A program made the translations under genes and the position numbers. The notes under the pieces are model-generated. The model was not told the origin of the DNA, did not search any database, and worked only from the letters and a program-made list of their open reading frames with translations. Positions 38,601 through 47,781 of a stretch of 64,000 bases of DNA are shown here, piece by piece. Location: NCBI GenBank assembly GCA_018806985.1, contig JADANN010000434.1, forward strand, positions 1,426,001 through 1,490,000. Reading direction: 5' to 3'. Position 1 is the stretch's first letter; every line of letters begins with the position of its first letter. Source of the DNA: Angiostrongylus vasorum (lineage: Eukaryota > Nematoda > Chromadorea > Rhabditida > Metastrongylidae).

Positions 38601-41600
38601 CGAAGTCGCCATTCTGAAGTGTCGTCGACGCTTCTTCCGTGCAACCAGAAGGACCTATTCCTCAACCGCATTATGATTGCACGACGAGAGATAAATCCTT
38701 TACAATAAGCCGCGATGATCGACTCTGTCGTTGGATCGCGATGAAGCTCTGTAGCACTTTAAAAGCCTAAATTGCACCGAGAGCTCTCGCTAATCGTTTC
38801 ATGATTCCGCATTTGTTCTACCTATTGCAGATTTCTGAACCCAATTGAAACGATGACGCCGGAAAAAGTCCGTCTAGCATTTGAGAAAGTACACTAGGTA
38901 CCTCAACAGCTGTCTCCGTATTGGTCAACAGAAAGCTAGAATTCCTTCTGCAACATAATGGGAGCTGCACGCTGCAATGGTTCAACGAGCTGCAGTACCA
39001 ACCTATGTCCCAACCAGCATGTTAGGCTGATCTCTTGCCTACCGACTATTACTATAAGCACCTTTTTAATCTCGATTAATATAAAGTTTATTCTGAACTG
39101 AAACATGACATTTTAAAAAGTACAGCTTTACATCTGCCATTCATTTCCAGAATATCTAACATTAGTCGCTATACAAGTTAATACCTCCTTTGCAAATTTC
39201 TTAAGGAAATGGTTCGGAAAACCGGTACCTTTTCATCTTGCTCTGCAAGTCATGGCCGTTTACGTCATTTCGTGTGACTGCCACATACTTTTAGCACTCG
39301 TACTATTTAGGAGAAAACTTGTAGTGCTTTGTGATGAAACAAGAAATACCTTTGATTTCTTGTCGATTCTCCGTCTAACATAAAATGGCATTGGGAAAAA
39401 ACAATGCAGGGACTTTCCCAAGACTTAAAATAACTTCGCAATCATATCGAGATTCTTTGTGACAAATGGTAGATATCTGTTTGAATGGTGTGAAAAGATA
39501 AAATAAGTCAAATTGTTCCGCTGGAAAGTACCTAAATATATCTCTTACGTGTGATTTCCTAAGATCTTGATGCCGGTTGCTCGCCAACTTTTGCTCTGCA
39601 TAGTGTTTGAAGCGTGCCCTCAGGTACCAACGTAGCTACCAATATCCGAGAATAAAGAAACGTTTGAGAGTTAAAAAGGCTGACGCACAGCCTTGAGACA
39701 CCTCAAAACGTTACGGGTAAAAAATGGAAGCCTCTAAAATCGTGTTTTTGTACTGCACAAGTATGGTACCTCCAGAACAAAAATTTCAATCTACGTATGT
39801 GAACAAATTCCAATACCACAAAGTCTCGACATATTTCCATGTGATCTACAGATGCTAATGTAAGAGAACTAGAGTGATATTGCAAAGTACGATACGAATT
39901 CCCCGCCCTATATACGACGAGTACACGTGGCTTTTACTCCAAAGTTAAGGGTGTTAAGGAAATGAAGTTTAAGTGGCATTTGAAGAAAAAAAACTCTGTG
40001 GAAGACGTTGAAATCCTAATAAAACTTTAGCCGTACTACGCATTTACTGAATCCTAGCAGAAAACAGTATTAAACTAACGGAGATGACTAGACTTAAGAA
40101 ATGTAGCCTCTATAATGCATAAGAGCATTGTCAAAATCGCAATAATGAGAACATAACGTATCAGAAAGAAGCAGTGAAAATTGACAAATTTGAGGATGTC
40201 TTCTCTCAAAACAACCTGCCATTTCCTTTACAAAGTATTGTTATTTAGTCAGGAATTCGAATTTGTCTTCAAAAGAATGCAGGCTGAGACGTTGATCCTC
40301 ACTGAACGTGTCATCGCCTCAACCAATCGATGATCCCGGTGGTGTAATTGATCAACTTTCTTATTCTCAGAATGGAACACCACTTGCTGACGTTCGTTTC
40401 CAATCACCAGAAAATCCCTCGGATGAGAAACAGTACGCGTGAAAGATGACGTCATTGTAGAAATTCACGAGCCCGCAACTGCGATCGGACCCTATAGCTA
40501 CTTCGTTATTTGCGTTTCGAATCGTCCTACTTCTTAGCGCTTACTATAAGCCTCACTTACACCAAGACCCACCGAAGTAATAAATACGTCGTATATCATA
40601 AACATATATGCTGTAGTTCAGCATGTTTTACATAGTTGAAAGAAACCCCTCATTACCACTGCTGATTCTCTACCGTTGCAGAATACTCATTACGCAGTAC
40701 TATACTTATTACGTAACTAGTGCTATGTTGAAAGATCCATCAAATATTTAAGACTTCACCATTTTCCACTTAGTGAAATAAACCTGGTGTGCTCTCACAC
40801 GTCCTCATAAAACCCATGAACTTGGATCGTTCATTGAAAACATACTGAACCATACTCAATAATTCTTGTCTTCTCCAGTTCATATGTTCCTTATGCTCAT
40901 TGTCACTTGGAAGAACAACCACAACCCGACACATTACGTTTATGTTCGGCCACATCATCCGCAGGGCACCAACCACCTGAGGATACGCTGTGTACTCATT
41001 TCTGCTAGGATGTGGAAATTGAGGGGTAACGACCTCTTCGTATTGTTTGTTCCGTAAGTCCTAATCGCGAATATCCAAAAGTATTACTTCCAAAAACATT
41101 GATGGCATTAGTAGAAGACCTTCCCTGATGGAACAAGTAACCGGGATTGAATTAGCAGACGAGACACAGATTTCTACCAAAGTATCGTGACCATAATGAA
41201 TTCTCCACGTTAAATGGTCCAACAAACAATCATTAATCTTGCATCCCACGCTGAACTGTAGTGCAACCGAACCTACTCCATACGACACAGCTACACCCAG
41301 CTGAAAATGCACCTACTAAACCAACTGATGACTCTTTGTTTAATAATGCTTAAAACTGACATCCTGTGCGCAGTTCAAGCGCGTTGGAGGCAGCAATTCC
41401 TCATCCTCAGCTGTGATATTCCAAAGACCATAACACTCTTCCCACGCTTGAAACGGGGCTACTATGTTTGTAAACAAATGAAATGGACCATAATGCCATA
41501 TACAGTACTGATGCATTTACTTGATCAAGAATAGCCTCTCCATCAAAGACCTTAACACCGCTTGCCATTAGTGACAACTGTGTTGCTGCGTAATTACTAC

Positions 41601-44600
41601 ACCGAGTTGAGCTTTCTTCCCGTCAGCATTCGCTCCGTTTCATCATATTCAGCATATAAAACTTTATAACAAATGTGAAGAGACGGCAAGAAGATTGAAG
41701 AATCTGGTACTTTGAGAATTCAATGCTAGATTTAAGGATCGGTAAAAGCATGTAATCAGAACGAATTTTTTTTTGAATCTACGTACCTACAATGTCAAAG
41801 CCAGAAAAAAGTGAACAAAACAAATTCTTCGTGGTAGCTGGAGGAGACTTCCCTGTATGCTGCAGTAAATACCAACCTTATTTGAAATCACTTCTAAAAT
41901 TAATAAACTCATAGTGGGAACCAGTTGTAGGATTAACAAATTATACCGTATTCATTGTCTGTAATAAGCAGAATTCTCCAAGCAGGGATATAAGTTTGTA
42001 TTTGTTCAAGCACCTTCTTTTTTTTACAATGTATGCATTATACATGTCTTGTGATGTGTAGTGTCGGGTCTTCGTAACAGACGACAAATCGAAGTGTAGA
42101 CAAGCTTCCCATCTCTTCATCAACAATCTTTTGTGTAAAAGAAAGTTTAGCAAATATTTTGTGATATTCAGAAAAACCACAGGTTTCACCTCAAGTGGTT
42201 CTCTTCTTTGAGCAAGAAATTTAAGGGAAGGAGAGTAGATTCTACAAGCTGTAAAACGTCTACAGTAATTCTCATCATCTCAATATCAACGACCTTGCAG
42301 AGAAGCGTTCCCAATTTGAACCACAATACCTTCACCTCATAGAAAACCATGCACTGTGGAGCATAACAAGTACATCAGGCCAATGTCGAAGGTTATCGAA
42401 GTACATCTGGCGGACTTTTCACCAGTGCTGATTAAGTAAGATAGTAGATAATATGCAATCAAACACATGTATTGAAAAACATGCTCTTAGAAAAGAATTG
42501 GAGGGCGGAACATTTAACACCAGGTGAGTTGGTCGATACAACAGGGGTCGCGTAGAGAATCGAACAGAACACAGACTTCCAGTCAGGGAGATCTTCGGCA
42601 AATTTGCAGAGAAACTCGGCATAGTTCCGAGTAAAGAATTTGTTATGATCATATCTATACTCCCACAATCTTCAGTTTTATTCAAATCTTGGTTTACGAT
42701 TAGGGTTTCATGATTTAAACTGAAACATTCGCACAACCTAGTCATTCCACTATTTGCACTTTCAGACTAATATATAACGCTAATTTATGAAGAGCTAAAA
42801 TCGAATGCCATGGAACTTTTAAAACAAAGTTTTAAAATAATATGCTTTATAATTAAGCCTGTTCAATTTCGTGTCACTTGGGTCCGGTCAAAGCTGATTA
42901 TTCTGTGCTTTCAGAAACTGGAATGACAACACATTTAGGCGAAACACCCTACAAGCATCTGTTTTGCACAACATTTCCTTTCATTTCTGAGCCAATTACA
43001 AAAATCTATATTGACAATAAATTGCTCTAAATGCTTTTGATATATCAAAGACCATTACATGATCCGTCAATGAATATCTTTTCAGATCTTTTCACTCAGC
43101 ATTTCGACTGTGCTCTCGACTCATGCATAAATGCAGGGTGAAGTTTTTAAAGAAAAACTTCACGGCCGAAGTGCGATGACAAGAGACATGATGTTGTTAT
43201 CACGCTACTTACCCACTCTCAACAGCTCATGTTTGGGCCGTTTCGCCTTCTTCAGAGTCTACAATGGTCAAATTGACACGTAATTTACTCAGTCTAACAC
43301 TTTTCTAACTCCAGCAGATACAACACAAATTTCCAACCGCATGGCAAACAGCTTCGCTTATACACTCACCGATTTGCTTCTCAAAAGCCTTCTGCTTAAT
43401 GTTGGAAAGCGGATGTGCAAGAAAACTCAACGGTCATCGTGCTAAGTAACATGACCGTCACTGTTTCCCTAACAGCACGTGCCTGCTATTAGAATTGGGT
43501 CCAAGGTCCTCACAAGCGCAACTCATTTCCAAAGAAACCTTGTGCCCACCTCACGAATACCCAAGCGTTCCTGGATCGTCTACATAGCGCACGCCCCAAT
43601 TGCGCGTAAGTGATGGAGTTCTTTGACGTTACCACACTTTATACGAACATGTCGAACGACCCCGCTATATGAAAGACTGCCTTATTCTTGACCGCTCAAA
43701 TCAAGTACCAAAAACGGCTCCGTCGCCAAATGGTACCGAAGGCCAACTAACAAAAACGTTTCGATTCATCACCTCTCCTCTGATTCTTTACACACAAAAA
43801 GGGCGGTTGTGAGGAACATGTTTTGGACACCAATCAGCGTGTGCTCAAGAAGAAAGCAGAGGAAACAATCCTTGAACTTAACACAGAAATTACCCAATTC
43901 CAATGACTACGAAATGGTATCTGGTCAGAATAGGTCTGGATGAAGAACCGCGCCCCCAAATGGGAATTCTTGAATTAATAAGGTCTCGTCTGAATTACCC
44001 TTGATTTCTGACAAAATAGGCACAGTTACGAAACGTTGCTCTGGAAAGGGTGGAATACAAAAATCGATGGAATTGACTGAAACACCGCTGAACACTCCAA
44101 CACGCCAGCTAGTTCGTAATCATTTGTATGATCGTCTATGCACAACGCAAAATTGCATTTGTCCCAACAGTTGAAATGGTGAGTGCACTTTTTACAATAG
44201 TTTAGGTACAGAGCACCTAACCTCTTGTAAAGAATGGGGCGATGCTTAGTGAAACACATAGACTACTCGGTGTCCCTATTAAGAGACATCTAGTCTGTAA
44301 ACTTAAACTATAGATATTCGACAAGGCGGCTGTAGGTCACAAAAACATGACGGCGAAGATTTTGAAAAAGTTACATCTTCACACAGGAATCTAAAACACA
44401 GGTGCGCAAAACCCCGAATCATTCTATATATCCCAAGAATCCAAAAGTGAACCGCTAGGCCGAGTGTCTCGACCTTGCAACATATCTGAAGCTCATTTTT
44501 TAACCTGATCCAGTCACACTTCTCACCCATGTAGGACTCTGTGCGACTGCTCTCCAATAATAACTGGAAGGCTAAAAAGGAACAAAACGGTGAGTGATCG

Positions 44601-45594
44601 ACGGAAGCTGTTTACTATGCGAATGGAATCTGTGTATTGAGTTTAATCCGCTGTTGTTATGAAAGCGTTTGATTGAGCAGATTGCGTAGCAGTTTGAGTT
44701 TTCCACGCCTTGAAGAAGGTGGAACTGCTGAAACGTCAGCTATTGTTAGTGAATAAGTGGTGTAGTAACAATCACGTGTGTACTCATCAAGAAAAAAGTG
44801 AACTACTGACCAATGCCGTGGTTAATAGATTAATAGAAAGTCGGTCCTAGGATTTGCTACAAAAGGTAGACTTTTGCTAAAATAGTGTCTGTCTGATTTT
44901 AAGAGGGTTTAAGAGAATCAACAACAAATTACGTTTTTAACAAAACTGATGACAGAGCAAGAATTCGGCTCGATGGATTATTCCAGGAAAATGATGCGCA
45001 GAACTACTGGGCACAACCAGGCTCGGCGGGAAGACCACGGAATCGAATCAGCCCAGTTAAGATTTGCAAAAAAGGACCTTTAGTGGTCCCATCTCACCGT
45101 GATGGTTTGCAGACAAGCATAAGTAGATTGATTTCGATGTCTCGGCTCACTTTTACTTCAATAGATATCCATTTGTGTATGTATATATGTTCTTCAGAAC
45201 AAATTATGCTGCAGTATTAAATGGAAGTACCCCGAGTCTTCACAGATATTTGATGGGTCAACACGAAAATCTTCAGTTAAAAGCTCAGATATGTTATAAT
45301 ATATATAAGTTGTTGGATGTATTTATGGCCACGATAACAACGTGAAGCTCGATGTTTCTTTCTGTGAAGCAACTCTTAACATAGACGAACCTCCTGTCCG
45401 TGGATCTGACCGCGGTCTCGTCGCATCGCTTGCCGTGCGTCTTCGTCGGTGGCGAATCCGATGAACGCATCGCCGTCATCTCCACCTACTATGTGCACAG
45501 CGCCGTCCGGAATCCGAAGACCATTGAAGAACGCTCGTACGTCGGCCGCATTCGCCGACAACGGTAACAATTGCAAACGAATTATCACCGACAT
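32859..45594 (-). CDS. rbm-12: RBM12-like RRM protein, two coding exons, about 993 aa
   Basis: Joined coding sequence is 45594-45391 plus 35636-32859, both in phase 0 (GAG^GTTCGT donor, TATAG^GTA acceptor). Exon 1 (68 aa) starts MSVIIRLQLLP and carries the first RRM with DGAVHIVGG and ATDEDARQAM, the signature of the RBM12/SWAN N-terminus; exon 2 continues with VRLYLSSRAEM, matching the family's LLSS-TEM segment. Then follow a Pro/Gln/Ser-rich linker (about residues 85-510), RRM2 (about 515-595), an Arg-Ser-rich nuclear-type segment (about 620-670), RRM3 (about 680-760), RGG/RGRG repeats (about 790-865) and a C-terminal RRM (about 912-990) with the family's MPTGE-like turn (IPTGECMLAM). Human RBM12 is about 930 aa, so length fits. 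Family role: nuclear RNA binding and RNA processing. Domain calls are by eye; the join is inferred from homology and phase. The 9.75 kb intron holds other features listed separately. Confidence 0.9.
37255..37515 (+). repeat. SINE-1 copy inside the RBM12 intron
   Basis: Head ACTACAGTAGTGGTTGGAGG, B box GTAGAATCGATCCCC, tail GATCAACGCCGAGAGC. Antisense to RBM12. Confidence 0.87.
37560..37880 (+). repeat. SINE-3 copy in the RBM12 intron
   Basis: GGGCCAACCAAGCCTCTCTC, GCGGACTTCTCTGGGGA and the distal block ACGAAACGAATCGAATGTGA followed by GAAGTGCTGGGATCCGC. Confidence 0.65.
38400..39010 (+). pseudogene. Decayed mariner transposase
   Basis: Frameshifted matches in plus-strand frames follow mariner order: HLEKTGNSKKLDK (HTH to WVPHEL linker) at about 38535, ELNDNQRSRHSEVSSTLL then NQKDLFLNRI at about 38580-38675, a worn CDEKW-like block (RDKSFTISRDDRLCRWI) at about 38680-38745, then FLNPIETMTPEKV at about 38837-38880. 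The catalytic region has stops and substitutions, so it cannot encode active transposase. I did not find clear terminal inverted repeats. It sits in the RBM12 intron, opposite to host transcription. Confidence 0.8.
40770..42669 (-). CDS. Unrecognised multi-exon gene candidate nested in the RBM12 intron
   Basis: Minus-strand exon-like segments follow one another: 42669-42540 (NYAEFLCKFAEDLPDWKSVF), 42353-42190 (KLGTLLCKVVDIEMMRITVD), 41577-41521 (LMASGVKVFDGEAILDQ), about 41458-41361 (QAWEECYGLWNITAEDEELL), 41300-41178 (GVGSVALQFSVGCKINDCLL) and 41060-40770 (YEEVVTPQFPHPSRNEYTAY, stop at 40770). The last two junctions (GAT^GTCAGT with TTTTCAG; TTG^GTAGAA with GATTAG) are phase-consistent and give a Trp/Cys-containing, non-repetitive C-terminus. 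The junction between 41521 and 41458 does not keep phase with the sites I found, so the gene may be mis-modelled or decayed. I do not recognise the family and assign no function. It would be transcribed in the same direction as RBM12. Confidence 0.45.
43110..44865 (+). pseudogene. Decayed PLE in the RBM12 intron
   Basis: Plus strand: RT motif A (FDVTTLYTNMSNDPA) at 43622-43668, a thumb-region fragment (RNMFWTPISVCS) near 43812, the RT-EN connector (TRQLVRNHLYDRLCTTQNC) at about 44105-44160, and a 3' end with a worn hammerhead-like motif (44707-44740) and GCCGTGGTTAATAG at 44814. A PLE end in opposite orientation starts the unit (about 43231-43260). Frameshifts and stops throughout. Confidence 0.78.
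45391..45594 (-). CDS. rbm-12: RBM12-like exon 1: start codon and first RRM
   Basis: ATG at 45594 opens a 204 nt phase-0 exon encoding beta1-alpha1-beta2-beta3 of RRM1. The open frame runs four codons into the intron (V-R-L-C) before a TAA at 45378-45376; splicing after GAG at 45391 restores the family sequence. No upstream in-frame ATG competes. I could not see a convincing trans-splice acceptor just 5' of the ATG. Confidence 0.9.
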
Positions 45595-46039
45595 ATTGCT
45601 GCTGCACTTCTTCGTGTCTTATTTTAATCAGAACTCTTCAGAACGTCTGTATTCAATGCTCGTCACACTCTGAAATCAGATCTCCCGCTGATGTTTGGGT
45701 GCAGATTCATTATTGATTTACTACTTCATGACATCACCAAAATCCCTTCAATAACAAAAAACTTGAGAATTATATAAACGACGATGTAGGACGATATGTA
45801 CGTGACGCATGTTTAAAAGATATCTATTGATTACATAAGCGAATACATAGATAAATACCCCACGATTGGAGGAACAGTGGCAACAACTACACGTTTATAA
45901 TGAATCCCGCGAGTGCCCGACCGTGTTGATGACCACCAGAAGTAAGAAAATGGCACATTCCTTAGGGTTGTTTGTGGAAATGGATAACGATGATTAACAA
46001 AAACAAACCGAAAGCGACGTACCAACGGAGATGTGATAG

Positions 46040-46190
46040 CGTCGAGTGTCGAACTTGGGCCCAGTCGATGCAGCCACGATCGCGGGTAGCGTTGCGGTCG
46101 CGTCGCGTTATTGATTAGCGTGTCGCGCGGTGGGTCCTGAGGATGCCGGCGCGGTGGGTCCTGGGGATGCCGGCGCGTCTGTTCTGGAAT
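46040..46190 (-). promoter_or_regulatory. CpG-rich block upstream of the RBM12 start, candidate promoter
   Basis: About 450-600 bases 5' of the RBM12 ATG lies a short, strongly CpG-rich stretch (TCGCGGG, GTCGCGTCGCG, GTCGCGCGG) in AT-rich surroundings. It includes a 24-base unit repeated about 2.2 times (46125-46177, core GGTGGGTCCTG and GGATGCCG). Position and composition suggest a promoter-proximal element; this is inference. Confidence 0.4.
46125..46177. repeat. 24-base tandem repeat, about 2.2 copies
   Basis: Two adjacent copies differ at one base (CCTGAGG versus CCTGGGG), followed by a partial GCGCG. It sits inside the CpG-rich block upstream of RBM12. Confidence 0.85.
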
Positions 46191-46359
46191 TTGAAAGGCT
46201 AGTTTTGCTGCTGTTCAAAGGCATTTACGGAACAGGTCATCATCAACGGTTGGTACCACTTTATCTTGGGAAGTTGTTAGGCTTGAATCGGATATGCACC
46301 AATTCTAGAAACTTGTAGAAAAACAGGCCTTTGTAACGTGTCTGTGTCTCGACAGGTCA

Positions 46360-46500
46360 TGGATAACCACAATGAGGCTGAGATATTCGCAAAATTTGGA
46401 CCCCAGGGCCAGATCGAACCACGATTACCCTTAGTCGGGGTTCGCGTGTTATCCACAGCACCACTGAAGTCACCAATTTGCCTTTTTTCTCGGGTACTTT
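46360..46500 (-). repeat. SINE-2 copy near the RBM12 5' side
   Basis: CACAATGAGGCTGAGATATT, GATCGAACCACGATTACCCT, GTGTTATCCACAGCACCACT. Confidence 0.7.
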
Positions 46501-47224
46501 CCTACCAATCTAGACCATTAATATATGTGCAGAGAGAGCATTACAACTTTGATATGAACATAAACGGCAGCACATCACATCACAAGTTCTTCCATGTACC
46601 ACTCAACCTGATTTGGGTCTGACTCAGTTAGTAGGCTATTTCTTGACTTGAAAGTAGGGAATTACATACTCAAGATCGTTGCCTCATCAACAATGTGGAA
46701 ACCACGTATGGGCTACAACCTCGCACGCTCAACCTAATCTACACAATGTGTCGTCCTATATCCAGTTCTCCGAATGACATCTAGAGGCTTTCCCAGTGAA
46801 AAATTGAAAGAAAATTAACGCACGCATTGTAGGAATGCGCGGAAGCCGTATTAGAGTGATTTCCAATTTACCTATCAAGGAGGTACAGTGTTCTGTACAT
46901 TTAGAACAGTTGTTCAAATCTCCAACACTTCATACGTGAGAGATAAATCGTGCACCCCGTATACACATTAATACCCTTCCTCCCTGATAGACTACTATGG
47001 TGGAACAAAAAGTTCACAAGAGAAAGAAAAAAAGAAAACAAAAAACGAATAGGGTAGTTAAACCGCATTCAGTACGACATCATCACAACAAAGTATTTTT
47101 TAGATCAAGATTTATCCAACACATTTATAGATCTTGTAAAAATATGTAAAAACTAACAAACATCATACTCTAACAACAGTGTAATTTTCCTCTTGTGTTC
47201 TTAACGTTCTAAACAGTAAATAAA
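46501..47224. other. Between RBM12 promoter and helicase 3' end, nothing recognised
   Basis: AT-rich; both neighbouring genes are on the minus strand. Confidence 0.55.
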
Positions 47225-47480
47225 AACAACCACAGAGGTAAAACTCCGAACGTGTACCCTGAATGGAGCGCTAGGAAAATACAGAAAACCATAATGGTGC
47301 TGAGATATTTGCAAAACTCCGGACCGCTGGTGTCTGCGGTGGGGACCGAACACGCTATTACCCTTTTAAGGGGCTAACGCGTTCACCACCACACCGGGCA
47401 ATTCCTTCGTTTCGCATTTCACTAAACCGTGTTACTGATCCATAGGTGTTATGAACGATCACCTATAAATGGAGATATAT
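47225..47480 (-). repeat. SINE-2 copy downstream of the helicase
   Basis: GGTGCTGAGATATTTGCAAA, CGGTGGGGACCGAACACGC, GCTAACGCGTTCACCACCAC. About 240 bases 3' of the helicase stop codon. Confidence 0.8.
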
Positions 47481-47717
47481 GCTATGAAATCCCAAGCCAC
47501 AAACAACTTAATATTTATTGAAGTATACCTCACTGTTTTCCATTCTTAACTTTCTGACTGCGTCGAAGGTGTGTTGATAGCATGAAGACTTCTAAAATAT
47601 GGCGTCATCTTTCGACCTAATTACACGTCCTTTAAACAAGTCATTCTAATTTTAAAAAAGATAAGTTTCAAGCCAGTTTTCTTTTCCAGGTTAATAATAT
47701 CTATGCACAGAATTGTC

Positions 47718-47781
47718 CTAACCATCCTCTAGCGCTCCAATTGTCCCTGGCCCAACTATCGTCCCGATGTTTTGAATGGTT
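47718..47781 (-). CDS. Helicase exon 14: C-terminus and stop
   Basis: 64 nt; completes an Arg codon in the right phase and encodes [20 protein letters not shown] followed by TAG (47720-47718). The acceptor follows a T-rich run (ATTATAG). The protein therefore ends about 60 residues after motif VI. Confidence 0.7.

Larger units (their letters stand above)
35637..45390 (-). other. 9.75 kb RBM12 intron with nested gene candidate and mobile elements
   Basis: From the 5' end it contains a PLE (about 43110-44865), the unrecognised gene candidate (40770-42669), a mariner remnant (about 38400-39010), a SINE-3 copy (37560-37880) and a SINE-1 copy (37255-37515). The stretches 35640-37250 and 39010-40769 hold nothing I recognise, except a GC-rich hairpin at about 35830-35870 (GTGCTCCTC paired with GAGGAACAC). 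Confidence 0.8.

Noticed and set aside
40249..40455. Minus open frame starting MTSSFTRTVSHPRD with ATGACGTCAT at its start
   Set aside because: No acceptor or continuation was found and no family recognised; possible but unsupported as part of the nested gene.
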